A stretch of 64,000 nucleotides of DNA. It comes from Schlegelella_A sp965246805 (GTDB taxonomy: Bacteria; Pseudomonadota; Gammaproteobacteria; Burkholderiales; Burkholderiaceae_C). The position numbers and the translations under genes were made by a program. Of this stretch, positions 36,381 to 45,496 are shown piece after piece. The first letter of the stretch is position 1, and every line of letters starts with the position of its first letter. Where the stretch lies: contig CBDFFO010000006.1 of assembly GCA_965246805.1 (NCBI GenBank), positions 818,678 to 882,677 on the forward strand, in the 5' to 3' direction. The notes under the pieces are model-generated. The model saw only the letters and a list, made by a program, of their open reading frames with translations, was not told where the DNA came from and did no database searches.

Positions 36381-37520
36381 TCATTCGTTGTGGTCGTAGG
36401 CGTGGAAGCCGGCCTGCTTGACGAGGGTGTCGCGGAGAGCCGCGGTGTAGTCGCTTCGAACCATCTCGCGCACGATCTCGGGCAGCGTTGTCTTCGGGAC
36501 CCAGCCGAGCTTGGCCTTGGCCTTGCTCGGGTCGCCGAGAAGCGACTCGACTTCGGTCGGGCGGAAATAGCGCGGGTCGACCTTCACGACCACATCGCCG
36601 ACCCGGCAGCTTGCCGGTGCCTGGCCCTCAACCTCTGTGACGCTCGCCACGGTGCCGACCTCCGCTTCGCCTGCGCCGGTGAACGCGATCGTGAGGCCCA
36701 GTTCCGCTGCTGCGAGTTCGACGAACTGGCGAACGCTGTACTGCGCCCCGGTCGCGATGACGAAGTCTTCGGGTTCGTCCTGCTGCAGCATCAGCCACTG
36801 CACCTCGACGTAGTCCTTCGCGTGGCCCCAATCGCGCAGCGCCGACAGGTTGCCCAGATACAGGCAATCCTGCAGACCGAGAACGATGCGCGCCACGGCG
36901 CGCGTGATCTTGCGCGTGACGAATGTCTCGCCACGCACGGGGCTCTCGTGGTTGAAGAGTATGCCGTTGCACGCGTAGAGCCCGTAAGCCTCGCGGTAGT
37001 TCACGGTGATCCAGTACGCGTAGAGCTTGGCCACCGCGTAGGGGCTGCGAGGGTAGAACGGCGTGGTCTCGGTCTGCGGCGAGGCCTGCACCAGGCCGTA
37101 GAGCTCCGACGTGCTGGCCTGGTAGAAGCGCGTCTTCTTCTCGAGGCCGAGGATGCGGATCGCTTCGAGCATCCGCAGTGTTCCGATGCCATCGGCGTTC
37201 GCCGTGTATTCGGGCGTCTCGAAGCTCACCGCCACGTGGCTCATTGCGGCGAGGTTGTAGATCTCGTCGGGTTGCACCTGCTGAACGATGCGAATCAGGT
37301 TGGTCGAATCGGTGAGATCGCCATGGTGCAACTTGAAGCGCTGATGATCGACATGCGGGTCCTCGTACAGGTGATCGATGCGGTCGGTGTTGAACAGTGA
37401 GGAGCGTCGCTTCACGCCGTGCACTTCGTAGCCCTTGGCGAGCAGCAGTTCCGAAAGATACGCGCCGTCCTGTCCCGTCACGCCGGTGATGAGCGCGATC
37501 TTGCCGCTTGCCGAGTTCAT
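36381..37520 (-). CDS. gmd: GDP-mannose 4,6-dehydratase
   Basis: A 379-residue extended SDR. The cofactor motif TGVTGQDG and NADP-type GVKRRSS follow the start, STSELYG and YPRSPYAVAK hold the catalytic residues, and LFNHESPVRGETFVT is a Gmd hallmark. It makes GDP-4-keto-6-deoxy-mannose, the precursor of GDP-fucose, together with the overlapping fcl gene (ATGA). The start at 37520 agrees with the overlap. It is slightly longer than the E. coli enzyme because of an insertion around residues 280-300. Confidence 0.95.
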   Translation of the reverse strand: MNSASGKIALITGVTGQDGAYLSELLLAKGYEVHGVKRRSSLFNTDRIDHLYEDPHVDHQRFKLHHGDLTDSTNLIRIVQQVQPDEIYNLAAMSHVAVSFETPEYTANADGIGTLRMLEAIRILGLEKKTRFYQASTSELYGLVQASPQTETTPFYPRSPYAVAKLYAYWITVNYREAYGLYACNGILFNHESPVRGETFVTRKITRAVARIVLGLQDCLYLGNLSALRDWGHAKDYVEVQWLMLQQDEPEDFVIATGAQYSVRQFVELAAAELGLTIAFTGAGEAEVGTVASVTEVEGQAPASCRVGDVVVKVDPRYFRPTEVESLLGDPSKAKAKLGWVPKTTLPEIVREMVRSDYTAALRDTLVKQAGFHAYDHNE

Positions 37521-38521
37521 GTGTGCTCCCGGATCGCTTGCACCGGCGCGTCGGGCGCGCGATGCGCGTCTTGGAAGGGCGCTGCCGCGTAGGCTCGGGC
37601 GATGCCGTCGCGCAGCCCTGTCCTGGCACGCCAGCCGAGGGCGGTGAGCCGGCTCACGTCGAGGAGCTTTCGGGGCGTGCCGTCGGGCTTGCTTGCATCG
37701 AAGGTGAGTCGGCCGGTGAAGCCGACCACGTCGCAAACCAGCTGGGCGAGTTCGGCGATGGTCACGTCGATGCCCGTGCCGATGTTGAGGAGCACTGGCT
37801 TCTGAGCCCCGGTGGTGTTCGAGTTCGTGTCGCCGTTCTCCATCAGGTAGATGCAGGCATCGGCGAGGTCATCAACATAGAGGAATTCCCGGCGCGGCGT
37901 GCCACTACCCCACACAATGATCTCGGCATCGCCCGCTTGCTTTGCCTCGTGCGCCTTGCGCATCAATGCGGGCAACACGTGGCTGTTCGCGAGGTCGTGG
38001 TTGTCTTCGGGGCCGTACAGGTTGGTCGGCATCACGCTCACGTAGCGGCGCCCGTGCTGGGCGTTGAACGCTTCGCAAAGCTTCAGGCCGGCAATCTTCG
38101 CGATCGCGTAAGGCTCGTTGGTGGGCTCCAGCGGCCCGGTCAGAAGGTATTCCTCGCGGATCGGCTGGGGGCAGTCGCGCGGGTAGATGCAACTGCTGCC
38201 GAGGAACATCAGGCGCTCGACGCCGGCCGCATGGGCTGCGCCAATGAGATTGGCTTCGATCGCGAGGTTTTCGTAGAGAAAGTCGGCGCGGTAGGTGTCG
38301 TTGGCGAGGATGCCGCCGACCTTCGCGGCGGCGATAAAGATGTAGTCGGGGCGCTCAGCATGAATGAAATCGCGCACGGCCCGTTGGTCGAGCAGGTCGA
38401 GCTCGGCGCGGCTGCGCGTCAGCACGCGCTGGTAACCGCCCGCGCGCAAGCGGCGCATTAGCGCCGAGCCGACCATGCCGCGATGGCCGGCGACGAAAAT
38501 CTTCGAAGCGGACGAGATCAT
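37517..38521 (-). CDS. fcl: GDP-L-fucose synthase
   Basis: A 334-residue epimerase/reductase. The start VAGHRGMVGSAL gives the cofactor loop. GSSCIYP and NEPYAIAKIAG contain the catalytic Ser, Tyr and Lys, and PTNLYGPEDN is typical of WcaG. It converts the Gmd product to GDP-L-fucose using NADPH. It overlaps gmd and manC by four bases on either side, forming a tight manC-fcl-gmd unit. Confidence 0.96.
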   Translation of the reverse strand: MISSASKIFVAGHRGMVGSALMRRLRAGGYQRVLTRSRAELDLLDQRAVRDFIHAERPDYIFIAAAKVGGILANDTYRADFLYENLAIEANLIGAAHAAGVERLMFLGSSCIYPRDCPQPIREEYLLTGPLEPTNEPYAIAKIAGLKLCEAFNAQHGRRYVSVMPTNLYGPEDNHDLANSHVLPALMRKAHEAKQAGDAEIIVWGSGTPRREFLYVDDLADACIYLMENGDTNSNTTGAQKPVLLNIGTGIDVTIAELAQLVCDVVGFTGRLTFDASKPDGTPRKLLDVSRLTALGWRARTGLRDGIARAYAAAPFQDAHRAPDAPVQAIREHT

Positions 38522-39981
38522 TGTCGGCCGTAGTGGTCTTCGAAGCGGACGATGTCGTCCTCGCCGAGGTAGGCGCCCGACTGCACCTCGATGATCTCGA
38601 GCGGTAGCTGCCCGGGATTGGCCAGGCGATGCTTCTGGCCGAGCGGGATGTAGGTGCTCTGGTTCTCCGACAGGAGCGCGACCGACTCGCCGTTCGTGAC
38701 CTCGGCCGTGCCCGACACAACGATCCAGTGCTCCGCGCGGTGGTGGTGCATCTGCAAGCTGAGTTTCGCGCCGGGCTTCACCATGATGCGTTTCACCTGG
38801 AAGCGCGAGCCCTCGTCGACCTGCTCGTACCAGCCCCAGGGCCGGTGCACGCGCAAATGCGTGCTGGCTTCATGACGTCCGCGCGCGCCGAGCGTGGCGA
38901 CCAGCGTCTTCACGTTCTGGCTGCGCGACTGCTCTGCCACCAGCACCGCGTCGGGCGTCTCGACGATCACCAGGTTGTCGAGGCCAAGGGTGCTGACGAG
39001 CCGGCTGGTCGAATGCACGTAGGTGTTGCGTGTGTCTTCGAGCAGCACGTCGCCGTGCGTCGCGTTGCCTTCGGCATCGCGCGCGCTCGTGCCCCACACC
39101 GCGTCCCACGAGCCCAGATCGCTCCAGCCGGCATCGAGCGGGACCATGCGAACATGGAAGGCGGAGACCTTCGCGGTCGCGGGCTCCATCACCGCGTAGT
39201 CGATGCTTTCTCCAGCGATCGCCTCGAACGCGGTCTTGTCGGGGCGAATGAAAGGGGCGTCGGACTTGCTTGCCGACCACGCCGCACGGGTGGCGGCATC
39301 GATGTCGGGGCGATACGCGTCGAGCGCGCGCAACCACACGCTCGCCCGCACGACGAACATACCGCTGTTCCAGTAATAGCCTCCGTCGGCGACGTATGCC
39401 GCCGCCGTCGCCGAATCCGGCTTCTCGACGAACGTGTCGACGTCCATCTGTCCGGACGTCGACCCTGGCTTCACGCGCACATAACCGAAGGCTGTTTCGG
39501 GTCGCGTCGGCCGGATGCCGAGCACGACGATGGCGCCGTCGCTCGCGGCCGCGACCGCGCGGCGCAACGCGGTATCGAAGGCGCCGAGGTCGGCCACGGT
39601 GTGGTCGGAGGCCGTCACCACCAGGATCGGGTCGTATCCGGATTCATCGCCGCCGGCGAAGAGCGCTGCCAGCGTGAGTGCGGGTGCGGTATTGCGGCCC
39701 GCCGGCTCGAGCAGCACCGCGCCGGGCGAGATGCGCACTTCACGCAACTGATCCATCGCCATGAATCGGTGTTCCTCGTTCGCGACGATGCAGGGCGGCG
39801 CGACTTCGATGGACGGCCCGGCGAGGGCCATCAGGCGCAGGGTGGCTTGCTGGAACAAGGTCTGATCGCCCGACAGTGCGAGGAACTGCTTCGGGTACAG
39901 CGCGCGGCTGAGCGGCCACAGCCGCGTGCCGCTGCCGCCGGCCAACACCACCGGCAGGACGTGTTCGACGGGGACGTTCAT
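38518..39981 (-). CDS. manC: Mannose-1-phosphate guanylyltransferase/mannose-6-phosphate isomerase
   Basis: A 487-residue bifunctional enzyme. The N-terminal guanylyltransferase begins PVVLAGGSGTRLWPLSR and has FVEKPDSATA. The C-terminal cupin (type II phosphomannose isomerase) has RPWGWYEQV and the metal block MHHHRAEHWIVVSG. It makes GDP-mannose. No phosphomannomutase lies in this window, so that step must come from elsewhere. The ATG at 39981 overlaps the MarR-type regulator stop; the longer frame to 40176 is a shadow. Confidence 0.95.
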   Translation of the reverse strand: MNVPVEHVLPVVLAGGSGTRLWPLSRALYPKQFLALSGDQTLFQQATLRLMALAGPSIEVAPPCIVANEEHRFMAMDQLREVRISPGAVLLEPAGRNTAPALTLAALFAGGDESGYDPILVVTASDHTVADLGAFDTALRRAVAAASDGAIVVLGIRPTRPETAFGYVRVKPGSTSGQMDVDTFVEKPDSATAAAYVADGGYYWNSGMFVVRASVWLRALDAYRPDIDAATRAAWSASKSDAPFIRPDKTAFEAIAGESIDYAVMEPATAKVSAFHVRMVPLDAGWSDLGSWDAVWGTSARDAEGNATHGDVLLEDTRNTYVHSTSRLVSTLGLDNLVIVETPDAVLVAEQSRSQNVKTLVATLGARGRHEASTHLRVHRPWGWYEQVDEGSRFQVKRIMVKPGAKLSLQMHHHRAEHWIVVSGTAEVTNGESVALLSENQSTYIPLGQKHRLANPGQLPLEIIEVQSGAYLGEDDIVRFEDHYGRQ

Positions 39982-40352
39982 GACGGGCTGCCTTCCTGGC
40001 GTTCCACCTCTGCGCGCAGCAGGGAAATCTGCGATTTCAAGCTCACGTATTCGAGTTCCTTGCGGGCCAGAAAGGCCTGCGTGAGTCGAAGCCGGTGGTT
40101 GACGCCGTGCGGCGTCAAGACGTAGAGATAACCTAACTTGTGGTCGCTGCGGCGAAAGTTCTGCGCCTTGACCCAACCCTTGGCGAGCAACGCCTTCAAG
40201 AGGTAATGCGTCTTGCCGAGGCTCACACCCAGTTCGGCCGCGAGCTGGCGCTGCGAGTAGTCGGGATGCTGCTCGAGCACCCGCAGCAGATCGAGCTCGG
40301 CCCGGTCAGGCGGCGCATCGCTGTTCGATGATGGGGAGATGGGTGCGTTCAT
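39978..40352 (-). CDS. MarR-family EPS-associated transcriptional regulator
   Basis: A 124-residue winged-helix protein. The helix-turn-helix is at about residues 32-60 (YSQRQLAAELGVSLGKTHYLLKAL), with a wing around KLGYLYVLTP, and a C-terminal helical stretch EYVSLKSQISLLRAEVER that may be a coiled coil. This small MarR type is found in EPS gene clusters and is presumed to control them. It lies inside the operon, between rmlC (96 bases upstream) and manC (4-base overlap), so its own level would follow operon activity. Confidence 0.88.
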   Translation of the reverse strand: MNAPISPSSNSDAPPDRAELDLLRVLEQHPDYSQRQLAAELGVSLGKTHYLLKALLAKGWVKAQNFRRSDHKLGYLYVLTPHGVNHRLRLTQAFLARKELEYVSLKSQISLLRAEVERQEGSPS

Positions 40353-40448
40353 GGATTGAACGCGAGTCTAGCGCAGCCGCCGGGCAATCCATTTCCAGGC
40401 TGCGGCCCGCAGCGCTCAACGGGCCGCACGATGCGGTCCTGACGACGT

Positions 40449-40997
40449 TCAGTCGAACACCGGCGCCGCGTCGAGCATCACGCCCGCCAGATCCTTCGCC
40501 GATAGGACCGGCGACACCGTCAGCGGCCACCGAACGCCGATCGCCGGATCGTCCCAGCGTATGCAGACCTCCGCGCTCGGCGTGTAGTAGTCGGTGGTCT
40601 TGTAGAGCACCTCGGCCGTCTCGCTCGTCACCGCGTAACCGTGTGCGAAACCGACTGGGATCCATAGCTGCCGATGGTTCTCGTCGCTCAGTTCAACCCC
40701 GACCCACTGGCCGAAGGTCGGACTGCTGCGTCGCACGTCGACAGCCACATCGAACACCGAACCACGCGTGACGCGAACGAGCTTGGCCTGCGCGTGCGGC
40801 GCGCGCTGGTAGTGCAAACCACGGAGCACTCCCGTGCTGGAGCGTGACTGGTTGTCCTGCACGAACGAATGCTGCGCGCCGATCGACTCGTCGAACCGTC
40901 GCTGGTTGAAGCTCTCCATGAAGAACCCGCGGTTGTCGCCGAAGACCTGCGGCTCTACGATGAACACATCCTTCAGAACGGTGGCGACGAGCTTCAT
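40449..40997 (-). CDS. rfbC: dTDP-4-dehydrorhamnose 3,5-epimerase
   Basis: A 182-residue cupin of normal RmlC length. It contains DNRGFFMESFNQ, VLRGLHYQ (catalytic His region) and WIPVGFAHGYAVTS with the conserved His, plus YKTTDYY. It double-epimerises dTDP-4-keto-6-deoxy-glucose. It follows rfbA after 28 bases. The next gene in the pathway, rfbD, is missing from the window. Confidence 0.95.
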   Translation of the reverse strand: MKLVATVLKDVFIVEPQVFGDNRGFFMESFNQRRFDESIGAQHSFVQDNQSRSSTGVLRGLHYQRAPHAQAKLVRVTRGSVFDVAVDVRRSSPTFGQWVGVELSDENHRQLWIPVGFAHGYAVTSETAEVLYKTTDYYTPSAEVCIRWDDPAIGVRWPLTVSPVLSAKDLAGVMLDAAPVFD

Positions 40998-41025
40998 GGC
41001 GGGCTCCCGGGGTTGGGCCAGGCGT

Positions 41026-41916
41026 TCACAGCAGGGTGTCGGAAAGCACTTGCATCAGGTAGCGGCCGTAGCCGTTTTTCAGCATCGGCCGGGCCAGCGC
41101 GGTGAGTTGCTCTCGGCTGATCCAGCCGGCGTGAAACGCGATCTCTTCAGGACAAGCGACCTTCAGTCCCTGACGTTTTTCGAGCGTCGCGATGAACTGG
41201 CCAGCTTCCAATAGGCTGTCGTGCGTGCCGGTGTCGAGCCAGGCGCAGCCGCGACCCAGGATCTCAATGTGCAGGTTGTCTTGCCGGAGGTAATGCGCGT
41301 TGATCTCGGTGATCTCGAGCTCGCCGCGCGCCGAGGGCTTGACATCGGCCGCGATGTCGCAGACCTGGTTGTCGTAGAAGTAAAGGCCGGTGACCGCGTA
41401 GTTGCTCTTCGGTGCGACGGGCTTTTCTTCGATGCTGATCGCGCGCCGCGTCGCGTCGAACTCCACCACGCCATAGCGTTCTGGATCCTGCACGTGATAC
41501 GCGAACACCGAGGCGCCGTGCAATCGATCGGTCGCGCTTCGCAGCAGCACCGGCAAGTCGTGGCCGTGAAAGATGTTGTCGCCGAGCACGAGCGCACTCG
41601 GCCCGCCGCCGATGAACGATTTGCCGAGGATGAAAGCCTGCGCAAGACCGTCGGGGCTCGGCTGCACGCAGTACTCGATGCGCATGCTCCACTTGCTGCC
41701 GTCGCCGAGCAACTCGCGAAAGCGCGGTGTGTCGGCGGGGGTGCTGATCAACAGGATTTCGCGGATTCCGGCGAGCATCAGCGTGCTGAGCGGGTAATAG
41801 ACCATCGGCTTGTCGTAGACCGGCAGCAACTGCTTGCTAACCGACAACGTGGCCGGATGCAGACGCGTGCCGGAGCCTCCGGCGAGCACGATGCCCTTGC
41901 GGGTCGGGCTCGTCAT
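41026..41916 (-). CDS. rfbA: Glucose-1-phosphate thymidylyltransferase
   Basis: A 296-residue nucleotidyltransferase. The signature GIVLAGGSGTRLHPAT comes at the N terminus, then KQLLPVYDKPMVYYPLS, LGDNIFHGHDL and the sugar-binding EITEINAHYL. It makes dTDP-glucose from glucose-1-phosphate and dTTP. The start overlaps the rfbB stop by four bases (ATGA). The length is that of long-form RmlA enzymes. Confidence 0.97.
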   Translation of the reverse strand: MTSPTRKGIVLAGGSGTRLHPATLSVSKQLLPVYDKPMVYYPLSTLMLAGIREILLISTPADTPRFRELLGDGSKWSMRIEYCVQPSPDGLAQAFILGKSFIGGGPSALVLGDNIFHGHDLPVLLRSATDRLHGASVFAYHVQDPERYGVVEFDATRRAISIEEKPVAPKSNYAVTGLYFYDNQVCDIAADVKPSARGELEITEINAHYLRQDNLHIEILGRGCAWLDTGTHDSLLEAGQFIATLEKRQGLKVACPEEIAFHAGWISREQLTALARPMLKNGYGRYLMQVLSDTLL

Positions 41917-42992
41917 GCGCCCTCCACGTCGGCCGATCGGCCTTGGTAATTAACCGACACCCAGTCGCGATACGCGCCGGTCTGGACGTGTTCGACCCAC
42001 TCGCGGTGATCAAGGTACCAGTGCACGGTCTTGCGGATCCCGGTCTCGAAGGTTTCGATCGGGCGCCAGCCGAGTTCGCGCTCGATCTTCCGGGCGTCGA
42101 TGGCATAACGGCGATCGTGGCCTGGGCGATCGGTGACGTGGGTGACGAGGCGCGCGTAGGGTCCGACCGGATCGGGCGCCAACTCATCGAGCAACGCGCA
42201 CACCGTCTTCACGATGTCGATGTTCGCCATCTCGTTCCAGCCGCCGATGTTGTACGTTTCGCCGACCGTGCCGCCCGCCAGCACCGCGCGTATCGCGGAA
42301 GCATGGTCATTCACGTAGAGCCAATCGCGGATCTGTCGGCCATCGCCATAGACCGGCAGCGGCCGGCCGGCCAGCGCATTGACGATCAGCAGCGGAATTA
42401 GCTTCTCGGGAAAATGAAACGGCCCGTAATTGTTCGAGCAGTTGGTGGACACCACGGGCAACCCGTAAGTGTGGTGCCAGGCGCGCACCAGGTGATCGCT
42501 CGCCGCCTTGCTGGCCGAATACGGGCTGTTCGGTTCGAACGCGTGCGCCTCGGTAAAAGGCGCGGCGTCGGGCTCGAGCGAGCCGTAGACCTCGTCGGTC
42601 GACACGTGATGGAAGCGGAAGTCGGTGCGGGCCGAGCCCGAGAGCGTCGACCAGTGCCGGCGCGCCGCTTCGAGCAGCGTGAACGTGCCCTCGACATTCG
42701 TCTTAATGAACGCCTGCGGCCCGTGAATGCTGCGGTCGACGTGGCTTTCGGCTGCGAAGTGGACAATGGCGCGAGGCCGGTGCTTCGCGAGCAGTGAATC
42801 GAGGAGGGCGGCGTCGCAGATGTCGCCACGCACGAAGACGTGGCGCGGATCGCCCTCCAGCGACCGGAGGCTTTCGAGGTTGCCCGCATACGTCAACGCA
42901 TCGAGGTTGACCACGCCCTCGGCGCTTCGGGCCAACCAATCAAGGATGAAATTGGCGCCGATGAAACCGGCCCCACCGGTGACGAGGATCAT
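41913..42992 (-). CDS. rfbB: dTDP-glucose 4,6-dehydratase
   Basis: A 359-residue extended SDR. The start MILVTGGAGFIGANF is the cofactor motif, AESHVDRSIHGP and VSTDEVYGSL are RmlB hallmarks, and NSPYSASKAASDH gives the catalytic Tyr and Lys. It makes dTDP-4-keto-6-deoxy-glucose. It is the first gene of the long minus-strand glycan run, divergent from the DEAD-box helicase with 117 bases between the starts. A longer frame into the helicase is a shadow. Confidence 0.96.
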   Translation of the reverse strand: MILVTGGAGFIGANFILDWLARSAEGVVNLDALTYAGNLESLRSLEGDPRHVFVRGDICDAALLDSLLAKHRPRAIVHFAAESHVDRSIHGPQAFIKTNVEGTFTLLEAARRHWSTLSGSARTDFRFHHVSTDEVYGSLEPDAAPFTEAHAFEPNSPYSASKAASDHLVRAWHHTYGLPVVSTNCSNNYGPFHFPEKLIPLLIVNALAGRPLPVYGDGRQIRDWLYVNDHASAIRAVLAGGTVGETYNIGGWNEMANIDIVKTVCALLDELAPDPVGPYARLVTHVTDRPGHDRRYAIDARKIERELGWRPIETFETGIRKTVHWYLDHREWVEHVQTGAYRDWVSVNYQGRSADVEGA

Positions 42993-43038
42993 GAGATCGA
43001 TGCAGATGCGGGAATGCGCAGGCGATGGCCGACGTGGA

Positions 43039-43044
43039 ATTCTA
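43039..43044 (-). promoter_or_regulatory. Possible -10 element of the glycan operon promoter
   Basis: On the minus strand the hexamer TAGAAT lies about 50 bases upstream of the rfbB ATG. No good -35 hexamer stands at the normal distance, so the call is weak. It is the only sigma-70-like -10 found between rfbB and the divergent helicase gene. Confidence 0.3.
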
Positions 43045-43069
43045 GGGGGCATTGCCCGTGAAACCGCGG

Positions 43070-43087
43070 GCCCATCGGTCAATGGGC
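43070..43087. repeat. Inverted repeat between rfbB and the helicase gene
   Basis: A perfect 6-base dyad, GCCCAT and ATGGGC, separated by six bases, lies in the divergent promoter region. It could be an operator for a regulator of the glycan operon, such as the MarR-type protein encoded within it, but no partner is shown by the sequence. It may also be chance in GC-rich DNA. Confidence 0.3.
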
Positions 43088-43109
43088 GCTGGCGGGAGAT
43101 AATCGCTCC

Positions 43110-44693
43110 ATGAGTGAAACAGTTGACACAAAGAACGGAATGCTTGCTGCCGGCAACGAAGATCCCGCGTCGAACCTCGCCCCAGCGTTGCCTTTTTCCG
43201 ATGTCGGCCTCTCGCCACTCCTGCAGCGCGCCGTCGCTGACCAGGGTTACACGCTGATGACGCCGATCCAGGCCAAGGCGATCCCACATGTGCTGGCCGG
43301 CCGCGACATCATGGGCGCTGCACAGACCGGCACCGGCAAAACGGCCGCGTTCTCGCTGCCACTGCTGCACAAGATGCTGCGTCACGAGAACGCGAGCATG
43401 TCGCCGGCGCGCCACCCGGTGCGCGCTCTCGTGATCGCGCCGACACGTGAACTGGCTGACCAGGTCGCCGCCAACATCAAGGGCTACGCGGCCCACTCGA
43501 AGCTGCGCGTCGCGGTGGTCTACGGCGGCATCGACATGAAGCCGCAGACGCTCGAGCTGAAAGCCGGCGTCGAGGTGCTCGTCGCCACGCCGGGCCGCTT
43601 GCTTGACCACATCGAGGCGAAGAACTGTGTGCTGAATCAGGTCGAGTACGTGGTGCTCGACGAAGCCGACCGGATGCTCGACATCGGCTTCCTACCCGAC
43701 CTGCAGCGCATCCTGAGCTACCTGCCGAAGCATCGCCAGACGCTGCTGTTCTCCGCCACTTTTTCTCCCGAGATCAAGCGACTCGCCGAGAGCTATCTGC
43801 AGGATCCGTTGCTGGTCGAGGTGGCACGCCCGAACGCGACCGCGACCAACGTCGAGCAGCGCTTCTACAGCGTCGCCACCGACGACAAGCGCGCCGCGGT
43901 GTTGAAGATCCTGAAGGAGCGCTCGCTCACGCAGGCGCTGGTCTTCGTCAACTCGAAGCTCGGCTGCGCACGCCTCGCGCGCTCGTTCGAACGCGACGGC
44001 CTGCGCACGAACGCCCTGCACGGTGACAAGTCGCAAGACGAACGCCTGAAAGCACTCGAAGCGTTCAAGAGCGGAGCGGTCGACGTGCTGGTCGCGACCG
44101 ACGTGGCTGCGCGCGGCCTCGACATCGTCGACCTGCCAGCGGTGTTCAATTTCGACGTGCCGTTCAACGCGGAAGATTACGTGCACCGAATCGGCCGCAC
44201 AGGCCGCGCGGGAGCGTCCGGCCTCGCCGTCACGCTGGTCTCGCGGGACGATGCGCGGCTCGTCGCTGACATCGAGAAGCTGATCAAGAAAAAGATCGAG
44301 CTCGAGCCGCTCGAACTCGACGGCACGCCGGCCCGCAGCGCTCGCGAGCGGTCGCGTGAGCAGGGCGACCGGGAGCGACCGCCGCGCGCTGCATCGGCCG
44401 ATCTCGGTGACGAGCAGGATCTGGCATCGAACACGCAGGCGTCGGCGCCGCGCGCCTCCGCGCCGCCACGTCCGCGGCCGATCCGCGCGAACGCGGATCC
44501 GTTCTTCGACAAGCCGTACGAGCCGAACGCGCTCGCCGTCGAGCCCGCATGGGAAACGCGTGGCGCCGCCTCGCCGCGCGGGGTCTCGCCCAACATCAAG
44601 CCGAAGAAGCGGGTCGCCGCGCTGTTCGGTGCGAAGGCGGACGACGCGGTGGCGGCCGCCGATTCAACGTCTAAAGAAGCCGAAACGCTCTGA
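43110..44693 (+). CDS. RhlE-type DEAD-box RNA helicase
   Basis: A 527-residue ATP-dependent RNA helicase. Motifs in order: Q motif around TLMTPIQAKAIP, motif I AQTGTGKTAAF, PTRELA, DEAD, SAT, and VI HRIGRTGRAG. The last 130 residues are Arg/Pro/Ala-rich and probably bind RNA. It should act in rRNA maturation or RNA decay, as RhlE-type proteins do. GGCGGGAG lies 11 bases before the ATG. A GATAAT hexamer only 6 bases before the start raises the possibility of a very short leader. Confidence 0.94.
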   Translation: MSETVDTKNGMLAAGNEDPASNLAPALPFSDVGLSPLLQRAVADQGYTLMTPIQAKAIPHVLAGRDIMGAAQTGTGKTAAFSLPLLHKMLRHENASMSPARHPVRALVIAPTRELADQVAANIKGYAAHSKLRVAVVYGGIDMKPQTLELKAGVEVLVATPGRLLDHIEAKNCVLNQVEYVVLDEADRMLDIGFLPDLQRILSYLPKHRQTLLFSATFSPEIKRLAESYLQDPLLVEVARPNATATNVEQRFYSVATDDKRAAVLKILKERSLTQALVFVNSKLGCARLARSFERDGLRTNALHGDKSQDERLKALEAFKSGAVDVLVATDVAARGLDIVDLPAVFNFDVPFNAEDYVHRIGRTGRAGASGLAVTLVSRDDARLVADIEKLIKKKIELEPLELDGTPARSARERSREQGDRERPPRAASADLGDEQDLASNTQASAPRASAPPRPRPIRANADPFFDKPYEPNALAVEPAWETRGAASPRGVSPNIKPKKRVAALFGAKADDAVAAADSTSKEAETL

Positions 44694-44726
44694 TCGGAGC
44701 TGCCCTTTGCGCCGGTGTGCGACGCT

Positions 44727-45494
44727 CTAAATGCGCGCGAGGAACGCGAACACGGCCGGCACTTCGTTCGAGAGTGGGTTGGGCGCGGCGCGCCAACGTT
44801 GCACCGTCTCGGTTCGCGTGAACGCGTTCGGCATCGTCAGCCCCGAGCTCACTGACAGTAGCGTGGGGCCCTGCAGAGCCGCGACCAGCGCCGACAGCAG
44901 CACGTCGTTGCGGTACGGCGCTTCGATCAGCAACTGTGTTTGCGCCGCCTTACGGGACAGGCCTTCAAGCTCGCGGATGCGAGCTCCGCGCGCGGCCGCA
45001 TCGACCGGCAAGTAGCCGACGAACGCGAAGCTCTGGCCGTTGAGGCCGCTCGCCGCGAGCGCGAGCAACAGCGAACTGGCACCGGGGAGCGGTACCACGC
45101 GGAGCTCGAGGCTGTGCGCGCTCGCGACCAGCGCCGCGCCGGGGTCGGCGACCGCGGGCAGGCCGGCCTCCGAGACGAGGCCGATATCCTGGCCGTCGAG
45201 TGCCGGTGCGAGCAGCGGCCTGAGGTCAGGTGTCGTGGTCGGTCGACCCTTTGGGGCCCGTGGCAACTCGACGATCGCGAGGCTTTGCAACGGCGCGACC
45301 AACGGCACGACGGCATCGACGCGCTTCAGGAAGGCACGCGTCGTCCGCGCGTTTTCGCAGACCCAGTGGCGCAACGACGCGGCCTCGCGAATCACGCCGA
45401 GCGGCAACACGTCCTGCAAATCGGGCGCGACGCCGTCGATGCCGAAGTCGAGCGTGTTGGGCACCAGCAGCAATCGACCGCGCGTCGGCTTCAT
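44727..45494 (-). CDS. RsmI-like SAM-dependent methyltransferase
   Basis: A 255-residue protein of the tetrapyrrole-methylase fold. It has the cofactor block LVSEAGLPAVADPGAALV and PGASSLLLALAASGL, resembling RsmI (16S rRNA C1402 2'-O-methylation), but the N-terminal region differs, so it is a paralogue rather than RsmI itself. In Burkholderiales a second gene of this kind often lies next to maf, as here, with 2 bases between. The target is not known. Confidence 0.85.
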   Translation of the reverse strand: MKPTRGRLLLVPNTLDFGIDGVAPDLQDVLPLGVIREAASLRHWVCENARTTRAFLKRVDAVVPLVAPLQSLAIVELPRAPKGRPTTTPDLRPLLAPALDGQDIGLVSEAGLPAVADPGAALVASAHSLELRVVPLPGASSLLLALAASGLNGQSFAFVGYLPVDAAARGARIRELEGLSRKAAQTQLLIEAPYRNDVLLSALVAALQGPTLLSVSSGLTMPNAFTRTETVQRWRAAPNPLSNEVPAVFAFLARI

Positions 45495-45496
45495 CG

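Noticed and set aside
9762..42992. The glycan region as a recently acquired island
   Set aside because: No integrase, transposase, tRNA or flanking repeat was seen, and base composition looks similar to neighbouring housekeeping genes by eye. Older transfer cannot be excluded.
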